Assembly (NCBI GenBank): GCA_007753915.1
Contig: CP036352.1
Location: 3,907,306-3,971,305 of the forward strand
Length of the DNA stretch: 64,000 nucleotides
Direction of reading: 5' to 3'
Source of the DNA: Phycisphaerae bacterium RAS2
Lineage (GTDB): Bacteria; Planctomycetota; Phycisphaerae; UBA1845; UTPLA1
In this document: one piece after another, positions 56,865 through 64,000 of the stretch
Numbering within the stretch: position 1 is the stretch's first letter
Layout: the number at the start of each line of letters is the position of its first letter
Translations under genes and position numbers: made by a program
Notes under the pieces: model-generated
Told to the model about the DNA's origin: nothing
Databases searched by the model: none
Seen by the model: only the letters and a program-made list of their open reading frames with translations

Positions 56865-57243
56865 CCGCCAATTTCATGCGATTTTAATGGCTTTTCATGC
56901 AGCCACAACCTTATTCCAATCCACCACTTACAGCAATCCAGCGGGGTGGCTTTTCCAAAGCCGCCTCCTGATTTTTTTCGACCGATTCCAGCCCCAAACT
57001 CCAGTTCTTCCCGGGGTCATGTTCCTCTTCCAGCGATCCGCGCGGCTGGCCTTCCCAATACGATGTTCTGTCTAATTTCAGCCCACGAATTTCCTCGTCT
57101 GCCCGCCCGCCGCCAATTCCACGGATTGTGATATACTACCCGGCTCGGCCCAGCCGCCTGATCGGCCGGCCGAACCCGACGGAAACACTGTATTTCGCAA
57201 CGTAATTACGCATCGCCGAGAAGACTCTGGAGGATACGCAGTC

Positions 57244-57429
57244 GTGAGAAAGACCAAGGACATCAAACGCAAGCGCAAACTGGCCGCCATCGAGTATCGC
57301 AAGGGCAACAAGACGGAAGCCTACAAGATGTACGCCGAGGCGAAGAAGGAGATTGACGAACTCCGCGGCCGCAACAAGCCCGCCCCCGCCGCAGCAGCCG
57401 CCGGCGAAGCCGAAGCCAAGGCCGAGTGA
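57244..57429 (+). CDS. Small basic protein, N-terminal Lys/Arg-rich
   Basis: A 61-residue protein, GTG start with GGAGG upstream. The first half is rich in Lys/Arg and helical (MRKTKDIKRKRKLAAIEYRK-type), and the end is an Ala-rich tail. I do not recognise the family. Followed by a hairpin. Confidence 0.6.
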   Translation: MRKTKDIKRKRKLAAIEYRKGNKTEAYKMYAEAKKEIDELRGRNKPAPAAAAAGEAEAKAE

Positions 57430-57469
57430 GTAGCTTGCCGATCGAAACAGGATTGAAGTTTGCGATGGT

Positions 57470-57499
57470 GAAGCCTACGGATTGAAAACCGTAGGCTTC
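57470..57499. terminator. Bidirectional terminator, related to the palindrome family
   Basis: An 11-bp stem (gaagcctacgg / ccgtaggcttc) with loop ATTGAAAA, between convergent genes. The arms resemble those at 14434-14463. Confidence 0.7.
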
Positions 57500-57517
57500 C
57501 TCGCTTCCTAGAAGTGC

Positions 57518-59134
57518 CTACGGCACGAGGGCGTCTACAAACCCCGCCGCGTCCAGACCGTCAATAAACGTGTCGCTGTTCATGTCGCCGTTGGAGATCG
57601 GGCAGCAACTGTTCGCCGCCGCGTAGCCGATCGGATCGAGCAGCGCATCGACAAACGGCCCCACGTCCCCCAGCGTCACCAATCCATCGCAGTTCATGTC
57701 CCCAAGCGGAGCCGGCACAGCCGGGCCGAGCGAGCCGTTCGCGCGGACATTCTGCACGAAAACATCCTGCCCGCCGCCGCTGGCGCCGTCGGACCACACC
57801 AGCTTGCTCATGCCGCAATCGTCCATCGCCACGTCGAGCCGGTTCTTCCCGCTCGGGCGCGTCGACGCAAGCAACGGCGAACCCGACCAATCGTGCGCGC
57901 CGCTCGAATCAAGCCGCGCGGACTTCACGACGGCCGTTCCGCCGCCGGTGTCCTCAAACCAGTGCGTGATGCAGCCGCCGCCGAATGCGACGGTGCGGTC
58001 AAATCCTTCCTGCGACGCGTCCATCGCCGAGAGCACGGCGCCGTCGTCGGTCCATTGCCTCGCGCCGACCTCGTCAAACCGCTGCGCCCGCACGCCCCAC
58101 ATGTTCTGCGTCGGGCTGGACGACTCCACCGTGCTAAGAAAAATCTCGTTCGCGGCGGCGTCATACGCAACACTCGCCGAGATGCGAATGCGCCCGGCCG
58201 TCACGCCGGTCGAAGCGACGCCGTTGTGCGGGAACAGTTCATTCCCCGCGGCGTCGACATGCTGCACGTAAGCGTTTCGCGAGCCGCCGTTCTCATACCA
58301 GCTGAAGATCGCGCCACCCGCACCGTCGGGCAGGAACGGCGGAAACGTCGCATTCTGCAACGATGTGCCGTCGAAAACGATGCGCGGGCTGCCGCCGTTC
58401 CACATCGGCGTGCCGGCGGCGTCATACTTCTGTGCATACAAGTGCTTGTTGCTGGTGATGCAGTTCGTGCCGCCGCAGCGCACCCACAAGGCGATGACGC
58501 TGCCGTTGTCGCCGGGTTGCAGATCGGCGAGCAACAGTCTGCGCGACGCCTCGGTGATGGACACGCCGCCCGGCCCCCATTGCAGCGCCCCGTTGGCATC
58601 CAGTTTGTGGAGGATCAATCCGGCGCCTTCGCTCCAACCGACAATCGTGTAACCGTCGGTCGTGACCGCGACGCGCGGGCTGTGGCTGTCGGTGGTATTG
58701 AACACCACGCCGCTGGCGCCCCAAAGCTTGTTTCCGGCGGGATCGATTTTCTGCACCGCGAGCGATGAAAAGTTCACCAGTCCATAGGCGAGCACGGCGT
58801 TGTCATCAGCATCAACGGCCAGGCCGTAATCCTCGGTCGAACTGACCGAGCGGTCGGCGATCTCGTTTCCGTTGGCGGTCCATTGCGGGACACCGGCCAC
58901 GTCAAGCCGCTGGAGGTACACGTCGTACCCACCGGTGCGGTTGTCGAACCAGCTCACGTAGCTCGCGCCGCCGGCGGCGTTGCGAATCTTCGGCTGCACC
59001 TGGTCACCCGATGCGGTGCAGACAGGCGTATTAGCCGACGGATCGGTGGTCCACTGCCCGCGCGCCGCCGAGACCGGAAACACCGCCGCGCAGACCAAAG
59101 CCGCCGAGAACGAACGAACAAACGATGATGTCAT
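57518..59134 (-). CDS. Secreted protein with dockerin-type C-terminus
   Basis: A 538-residue protein. ATG 59134 has GGAGGGG upstream. Signal peptide (SFSAALVCAAVFPVSAARG). The body has repeated beta-propeller-like segments (VYLQRLDVAGVPQWTANG, VQKIDPAGNKLWGASG, LHKLDANGALQWGPGG), like LVIVD/NHL-type repeats. The C-terminus has two calcium-type dockerin repeats (DMNCDGLVTLGDVGPFVDAL and DMNSDTFIDGLDAAGFVDAL). Such tails are common in planctomycetes. Role unknown. Confidence 0.8.
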   Translation of the reverse strand: MTSSFVRSFSAALVCAAVFPVSAARGQWTTDPSANTPVCTASGDQVQPKIRNAAGGASYVSWFDNRTGGYDVYLQRLDVAGVPQWTANGNEIADRSVSSTEDYGLAVDADDNAVLAYGLVNFSSLAVQKIDPAGNKLWGASGVVFNTTDSHSPRVAVTTDGYTIVGWSEGAGLILHKLDANGALQWGPGGVSITEASRRLLLADLQPGDNGSVIALWVRCGGTNCITSNKHLYAQKYDAAGTPMWNGGSPRIVFDGTSLQNATFPPFLPDGAGGAIFSWYENGGSRNAYVQHVDAAGNELFPHNGVASTGVTAGRIRISASVAYDAAANEIFLSTVESSSPTQNMWGVRAQRFDEVGARQWTDDGAVLSAMDASQEGFDRTVAFGGGCITHWFEDTGGGTAVVKSARLDSSGAHDWSGSPLLASTRPSGKNRLDVAMDDCGMSKLVWSDGASGGGQDVFVQNVRANGSLGPAVPAPLGDMNCDGLVTLGDVGPFVDALLDPIGYAAANSCCPISNGDMNSDTFIDGLDAAGFVDALVP

Positions 59135-59216
59135 GAGACCCCTCCATGCGTCGCGCGCTCGCCTGCGCCCGCGCAAGAATACTAAGGGAACATCGTACCA
59201 CATTGGGCTTGGCAAT

Positions 59217-60158
59217 TCAGCGGGTTTGCATCCAGGCTTGCCGCCGCGCCCGCGCGGACAACCAGAACAGCAGTGCCAGCCCGGTCACGAGGTGTGCCAA
59301 GCCCATCCACGCAGGCCAGTTCGATACGTCGCCGGTCAGCGGATCAGGCTGCGACTTTTCCACGCGCATGAAAAGCAGCCCCTGCACCAGCAGCAGCGCG
59401 CCGACAGCCTTCCCCCAGCGCGGCATTCCGCGATGCAGCAGCAGCAGCCACGCCACGGCGGCAATCATCAACTCGCGCGCGAGCGGAAACACCGCGATGC
59501 CGTACGCCAACGACGCCGGCGCTTCGGCGATCGCGTTACGCACATTCACTTTCGTCCCCTGCGACGTGGCTACAACCACCTTGGACGCGCCCGGCCCCAT
59601 CCATTCCCCCTCCGGCGTGACAACCCAGATGTGCTTCAGGTCCGCCACCATGCGCGACTGATAGCCCAGCCTTCGCATCACCGACGCGGCGATGACCGCG
59701 CGGCCGTCGCAGTCTTCCCGCAGGATGCCGTTGTTCTCGCGCGCCTTTTCAAAAATCTCCGCGACGGTGGGCATGTAGTCGGCGCTGCCCCACAGGTTCC
59801 AGTCCCACTCGTACTTCACTTTGTCGTAAACAAACCGCTCGACCTCGCGCTGCATCGCGGCAGCGGGGCGCACGGGCTTGCCGGCGTCGCGCTGGATCTT
59901 CACCCTGTCCTTGATGTGACGGCGCAATTCGGCCAGCTCGTCATCCCAGGCCGCCAGTTCAGGGGCGTCCGGCTCGATCATCCGGTCGAAATTCGACATG
60001 TGTCGCAGGTGCCGGGCGTACCGAATCGGATCGGGAAACAGGACGAAGTGCGTCGCGACGGCAAACAGCACCAGTTTCAGCGGGATGCGCCAGTACCAGC
60101 GCAGACCGCGGCGCGGGGGTTTCGCGGAATCCGGCGAGCGGGGGTCAATCTCGCTCAT
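59217..60158 (-). CDS. Transglutaminase-like membrane protein
   Basis: A 313-residue protein. One N-terminal TM helix, a transglutaminase-like core (ILREDCDGRAVIAASVMRRL, with Cys-Asp-Gly and a later His in LKHIWVV), and two to three C-terminal TM segments. I chose ATG 60158; the first ATG would be 60176. The catalytic Cys is seen; a role in protein modification is only inferred. Confidence 0.7.
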   Translation of the reverse strand: MSEIDPRSPDSAKPPRRGLRWYWRIPLKLVLFAVATHFVLFPDPIRYARHLRHMSNFDRMIEPDAPELAAWDDELAELRRHIKDRVKIQRDAGKPVRPAAAMQREVERFVYDKVKYEWDWNLWGSADYMPTVAEIFEKARENNGILREDCDGRAVIAASVMRRLGYQSRMVADLKHIWVVTPEGEWMGPGASKVVVATSQGTKVNVRNAIAEAPASLAYGIAVFPLARELMIAAVAWLLLLHRGMPRWGKAVGALLLVQGLLFMRVEKSQPDPLTGDVSNWPAWMGLAHLVTGLALLFWLSARARRQAWMQTR

Positions 60159-60183
60159 GGGGTCACGCCTCTTCAAAGCGTTG

Positions 60184-60915
60184 TCACGGGTGCGGCGCGG
60201 GTTGCGCGTCTTTGTGATCGCGCCAAAAGTGAATCAGCAGCACGCCGACGCCGATTACAAGCAACGCATCCGCGATGTTGAAGATCCACGGCCACAGCGC
60301 CAAGTTGCCGATCTTCGCTTCGATCTGAATGAAATCTCGAACGACCGGCTGCAGGCCGCTCTTACCGTCGGCCGGCGGCTTGGGATAGGTGCGCGGATTG
60401 GCTCCGGTGGGAAAATCGCCGAGCGTGATCGCGTTGGGCGTCTCGGAAATCAGCGCGCCGACGATGCGGCCACGATCGGGATAGTACGCGACGTATGCGG
60501 ATTGCGTCGTGCGATCGTAGAGATTGCCCAGTGCGCCGGCGAGAACGCAGCCGAGGGCAACGTGCATCGTCCAGCGCTTCGCACCGGAATTGGCGAAGAG
60601 ATAAAGTACGAACAGGAGCGCCAGCACCGACGCGCCGACAAAAATCGGCGCGAGGCCGGCGCCGATGCCGAACAGCGCGCCGGGGTTGAGCGAAAGCCGC
60701 AGGCTGCACAGGTTTCGGATCAGTTCGATGCTGTCGTCGGCATCGTAGCGCTGGAAGGCCCAGGCCTTGGTCCACAGATCGGCGACGAGTCCGACAATTG
60801 TCGCGATCCACAGCCGGACGTGGCTGGGCACGTGGCCCATGGCCCACGGTTCGATCTGTTCGGCCGTGGTGGGCGCGGCCGGAGCCGTCAGGATCGTGGA
60901 TGCGTCGGCAGACAT
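60184..60915 (-). CDS. lspA: Signal peptidase II
   Basis: LspA cleaves lipoprotein signal peptides. The catalytic aspartates are in GNLYDR and FNIADALL. The segment between them is about 65 residues, longer than the usual 20-25. ATG 60915 is chosen; the TTG at 61059, which overlaps the upstream stop, would add 48 residues. N-terminal TM starts about residue 35. Confidence 0.88.
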   Translation of the reverse strand: MSADASTILTAPAAPTTAEQIEPWAMGHVPSHVRLWIATIVGLVADLWTKAWAFQRYDADDSIELIRNLCSLRLSLNPGALFGIGAGLAPIFVGASVLALLFVLYLFANSGAKRWTMHVALGCVLAGALGNLYDRTTQSAYVAYYPDRGRIVGALISETPNAITLGDFPTGANPRTYPKPPADGKSGLQPVVRDFIQIEAKIGNLALWPWIFNIADALLVIGVGVLLIHFWRDHKDAQPAPHP

Positions 60916-61055
60916 TCGCGGGAGGATATCGCCGGCGGTGGGCAATTTCCACCCAACGAGCCGGACGCGCAAGCGAGTCGGATCAAATGTGAAGCAACCG
61001 GCACGAAACGAGACGCACGATTGGCGGTCGTCGATTGCCTGCGCTATCGGCTCTT

Positions 61056-61658
61056 TCAACCGCTCCGGCCGCGCTGCTCCTGCTGGCGGTGATACTCGAT
61101 GCAGTAGCGCGCCCAGGGTCGGGCATCGAGCCGGGCCTTGCTGATGGGCTTGTGCGTGCCGAGGCAGACGCCGTACGTGCCGGCGTCGATCCGAACAAGC
61201 GCCTCGTCGATCTCCTTGAGCGTCTCGCGCTCGTTGGCGATGAGGCCTAGCGTGAATTCCTGTTCGTAGTTGTCGGTGCCGATGTCGGCCATGTGAATCG
61301 GCATTTGCGAGAGATCGCCGGCCGATTCGGAACGGCTCTTGCCCAGGGCCTCGTTCTCCATGTGGGTGACGGCGCCGAGAAGCTGGTCGCGCTTGGCGAG
61401 CAGCATCCGGCGATAGCGATCCAGCTCCGCCGTCGACAGCGAAGAACGCGGTACCGGTGTTTCAGCGGACATGGGCGGATTCGACTGCGCGACCGGCATG
61501 CGACGCGAAAGCGCGCCGGGCGCGCTCGCGCGGCGAGAGACCCCGTTGGATCCGTTCCCCCCGGCGTGCTGACCGTTTGAACCGTGTTGCCCGTTGCCGT
61601 CCCTGGCGGATTTCCCGTTCAGCTTGTGCGTACCATTACGCCGCTTTCCCACATCCAT
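61056..61658 (-). CDS. DksA/TraR-type protein with degenerate zinc finger
   Basis: A 200-residue protein. The N-terminal 80 residues are Asn/Gly-rich and disordered, followed by a coiled coil (LDRYRRMLLAKRDQLLGAV) and a finger region YGVCLGTHKPI and RYCIEYHRQ. Only two of the four usual cysteines remain (C-x-x-T and C-x-x-Y), as in some TraR-type relatives. ATG 61658 chosen; the frame to 61772 adds little. Confidence 0.78.
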   Translation of the reverse strand: MDVGKRRNGTHKLNGKSARDGNGQHGSNGQHAGGNGSNGVSRRASAPGALSRRMPVAQSNPPMSAETPVPRSSLSTAELDRYRRMLLAKRDQLLGAVTHMENEALGKSRSESAGDLSQMPIHMADIGTDNYEQEFTLGLIANERETLKEIDEALVRIDAGTYGVCLGTHKPISKARLDARPWARYCIEYHRQQEQRGRSG

Positions 61659-61936
61659 GCAAGACACGCTCCTGAATAGTGCGAGGCAATCTTTCGGCCG
61701 CGCTGGACCGGGAATTGCTTGCCCCGGCAACGGCCGCTTCCCTCCGAAACGGAGTGCAATCGACCGATTCACTATATGACAAACCGCCGGGTTGTGTCAA
61801 GCGGGCGGGATGCCTTATCGTTTCCGGACGAAGCCATCCGCGGCGGTCCGGACCCGCGCCGCCGCGCCAGCGCGCTCAACAAAGCGACGTTTGTGTTTTC
61901 ACAATCCGCCGCTGCGCGAATTGACATCGCATCGCC

Positions 61937-63076
61937 ATGAGCTCCACCCCCGTCACCCATCAAGCCGTCGCCGCCTGCTCCGCCACCCGCGCGCGCACCG
62001 GACGCCTGCACACGCCGCACGGCATAATTGATACACCTGTATTCATGCCGGTCGGCACCCGCGGCTCGGTCAAGGGCATCACACCGGACATGCTCCGTGC
62101 CGCCGGCGCGGGCATTCTCCTCGCCAACACCTACCACCTGACCCTGCGGCCCGGCGAGGAAACCGTCGCCGCTCTGGGCGGCCTGCACCGCTTCATGGGA
62201 TGGGACGGCCCCATCCTGACCGACTCCGGCGGCTTTCAGGTGTTTTCGCTCGCCGTGCTCACGCGCGCCGACGACGAGGGCGTCACGTTCAAGTCTCACA
62301 TCGACGGTGCGGCGATGCGACTCGACCCGGCCCGGGCCGTCGCCATCCAGGAACAGCTCGGCGCCGACATCATCATGGCGTTCGACCAGTGCCCCGCCCT
62401 GCCCGCGACAGCCGAATCGCTCGAAACAGCCGTGCGCCGCTCCATCGCCTGGGCCGGCGCCTGCAAACAGGCCCAGCAGCGCAGCGACCAGGCGCTTTTT
62501 GCCATCGTGCAGGGCGGCCTTGATCTCGACCTGCGTCTCCATTGCCTTGACGCACTGGTGAACATCGGCTTCCCCGGCTACGCCGTCGGCGGCCTTTCGG
62601 TCGGCGAACATCCCGACGACATGGCGGCGCTCCTGCGGCCGTTCGCGCACCGCATGCCGGCCGATCGGCCGCGCTACCTGATGGGCGTTGGTCGCCCGCT
62701 GGACATCGTCCGCGCCGTCGCCGCCGGCATCGACATGTTTGATTGTGTGATGCCGACGCGGAACGGGCGAAACTCGTTTGCGTTTGTTGACGGCGGGGTG
62801 CTGCGCCTGCGCAATGCGAAGTACCGGCTCGACACGCGACCGCTCGACGAATCCTGCGATTGCTATGCGTGCCGCCATTTCTCTCGCGGCTACCTGCGGC
62901 ACCTGTTCCTCGCGGATGAGATGCTCGGGCCGATTCTGGTGTCGCTGCACAACATCGCGTATTATCTGCGATTCATGGCGCGGATCCGCTCGGCCATCGC
63001 CGACGGTTCGTTTCCGCGCCTGCTCGAAGCCTGTGAAGCGGCCGCCGCATCGCCGCCGACCGAGGAACCGGAATGA
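61937..63076 (+). CDS. tgt: Queuine tRNA-ribosyltransferase
   Basis: TGT exchanges G34 for preQ1 in tRNA-Asn, Asp, His, Tyr. 379 aa. Motifs: [34 protein letters not shown] and the zinc-binding [18 protein letters not shown]. The stop overlaps the yajC start (ATGA). Confidence 0.96.
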   Translation: MSSTPVTHQAVAACSATRARTGRLHTPHGIIDTPVFMPVGTRGSVKGITPDMLRAAGAGILLANTYHLTLRPGEETVAALGGLHRFMGWDGPILTDSGGFQVFSLAVLTRADDEGVTFKSHIDGAAMRLDPARAVAIQEQLGADIIMAFDQCPALPATAESLETAVRRSIAWAGACKQAQQRSDQALFAIVQGGLDLDLRLHCLDALVNIGFPGYAVGGLSVGEHPDDMAALLRPFAHRMPADRPRYLMGVGRPLDIVRAVAAGIDMFDCVMPTRNGRNSFAFVDGGVLRLRNAKYRLDTRPLDESCDCYACRHFSRGYLRHLFLADEMLGPILVSLHNIAYYLRFMARIRSAIADGSFPRLLEACEAAAASPPTEEPE

Positions 63077-63444
63077 TTGAATTGATGTCGCTGCTCGCCC
63101 AGGGAACGCCTGCAACCGGTTCGCCCGCGCCGGCGCCGGGCCTGTCGCAGATGCTCTTTCCGCTGCTGCTCATGGGCGCGGTGTTTTACTTTCTCCTGAT
63201 TCGCCCGCAGAGCGCGGAAAAGAAGCGCCGCGAGTCCATGCTCTCGGCCTTGAAAAAGAACGACCGCGTCGTCACCGCCGGCGGCATCCTCGGTACGGTG
63301 CTCAACGTCAAGGACGACGAAGTCACCCTCAAGGTCGATGAGTCCAGCAACACGAAAATCACTTTCACGCGATCAGCCATCCAGCGCGTGCTCGGCACCG
63401 AGGCCGCGCCAGCCGGCGCGACGGTCGAGCCGGCGAAGAAGTAG
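63073..63444 (+). CDS. yajC: Preprotein translocase subunit YajC
   Basis: A 123-residue single-pass membrane protein that associates with SecDF. TM segment ([18 protein letters not shown]), then [22 protein letters not shown] normal tgt-yajC order; secD and secF would be expected near but are not in the window. Confidence 0.92.
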   Translation: MIELMSLLAQGTPATGSPAPAPGLSQMLFPLLLMGAVFYFLLIRPQSAEKKRRESMLSALKKNDRVVTAGGILGTVLNVKDDEVTLKVDESSNTKITFTRSAIQRVLGTEAAPAGATVEPAKK

Positions 63445-63479
63445 CCCGCCGCTCAATCAACGCGATGCACTTGTCAGGG

Positions 63480-64000
63480 ATGACTTCCATGCTCCATGAG
63501 CTTTCGAATCCTCGCGCGACGGATAGCGCATCCGCGACGGCGGCCGGCACCCCCAGGGCCGCATTGACGCGCGAACAGATCGACACTCGGCACAAATGGA
63601 ATCTCGCGGACATCTTCGCGGACGACGCCGCGTTCGAGGGCGCGTTCAAGGCGGTGGAGTCCGAGCTGGCGTCCTTCGCCGCGCGGCGCGGCACGCTGGC
63701 GCGCAGCGCGAACGACCTGCGCGACGCACTCGCCGTTCACGACGAACTCGGCACGCGGCTTGAACGCGTCGTTCTCTATGCGGGCCTGTCGTATCACCTC
63801 GACATGTCGGTCAGCGCGGCCCAGGGCCGATGGGATCGCGCCCACTCGCTCTCCACGCGCGCCGCTGAAGCCACGAGCTGGATGACGCCGGAATTGATCG
63901 CCGCCGGCCGAGAGAAAATCAACGGCTGGATGGCATCCGATCCAAAGCTGGCCGTGTATCGTCACATGTTCGACGATCTGTTCCGCCAACAGGCGCATGT
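63480..64000 (+). CDS. pepF: Oligoendopeptidase F (M3), 3'-truncated by window edge
   Basis: The frame is open from 63480 to the window end. The segment RHKWNLADIFADDAAFEGAF is the conserved N-terminus of PepF-type M3 peptidases. The HExxH motif lies beyond the window. An ATG at 63489 is an alternative start. Confidence 0.85.
   Translation, partial: MTSMLHELSNPRATDSASATAAGTPRAALTREQIDTRHKWNLADIFADDAAFEGAFKAVESELASFAARRGTLARSANDLRDALAVHDELGTRLERVVLYAGLSYHLDMSVSAAQGRWDRAHSLSTRAAEATSWMTPELIAAGREKINGWMASDPKLAVYRHMFDDLFRQQAH

Larger units (their letters stand above)
56598..57243. other. Long non-coding region upstream of the tRNA-23S-5S operon
   Basis: A 646-bp stretch without supported genes. 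It holds a terminator-like hairpin (56662-56691) and a promoter (56837-56864), both on the minus strand. There is no 16S rRNA sequence, which would be expected here in a standard rRNA operon. The right half (56870-57240) is more AT-rich. Confidence 0.7.

Overview
The window is a GC-rich bacterial chromosome segment, most likely from a Planctomycetota bacterium (Phycisphaerae-like). Signs of this are a dockerin-type C-terminus on a secreted protein, a PEP-CTERM protein, a Minf_1886-type protein, a 23S-5S operon without an adjacent 16S, and dispersed short palindromes in intergenic DNA. This placement is inferred from gene content and was not tested by phylogeny.

Layout. 1-12.6 kb: translation and housekeeping genes (tsf, pyrH, rlmN, tilS, prfA, rpmE), an ArnT/PMT-like membrane glycosyltransferase, a giant AsmA-like protein, a NUDIX hydrolase and an M50 protease. 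They end with a very short gene, a SelW/Rdx-like selenoprotein, whose in-frame UGA and SECIS-like hairpin hide it from normal gene calling. 12.6-22.3 kb: a minus-strand cluster resembling a eukaryotic/Asgard ESCRT module. It has a Vps4-like MIT-AAA ATPase, a clear Snf7/ESCRT-III protein, a second ESCRT-III-like coiled coil, a winged-helix plus ESCRT-III-like fusion (CHMP7-like layout), an SPFH-like/beta-propeller protein, three zinc-ribbon proteins (one a Ser/Thr kinase) and a small membrane protein. This is the most unusual system in the window. 22.6-27.6 kb: efp, accB, accC, a receiver protein and larE. 27.7-32.5 kb: a Mn/Fe/Zn ABC transporter (two permeases, one fused to a DtxR-like C-terminus; ATPase; lipoprotein) divergent from an MntR-like regulator, with a palindromic operator candidate between them. 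32.5-48.3 kb: small secreted proteins, mtnA-ridA-scpA, lpdA, a LuxR-type protein, a PEP-CTERM protein, a CDF transporter, glycosyltransferases, RicT and a large secreted protein.

48.5-52.4 kb is a variable block: a PIN toxin-antitoxin pair, an orphan gene, and an intact IS3-family element (50144-51434) with a 4-bp target duplication. The element has split a membrane kinase gene. Removing the element restores one continuous frame of 436 codons. 52.5-56.9 kb: minus-strand tRNA-Ile, tRNA-Ala, 23S and 5S with three tandem terminators and no 16S. 57.2-64 kb: a small basic protein, a dockerin-bearing secreted protein, a transglutaminase-like protein, lspA, a DksA/TraR-type protein, tgt, yajC and the start of an oligoendopeptidase F gene.

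How the parts may work together: the ESCRT-like cluster probably forms a membrane-remodelling machine, with ESCRT-III-like filaments, an MIT-AAA disassembly ATPase and a kinase as controller. The metal transporter and its two DtxR-like modules form a self-contained metal homeostasis unit.
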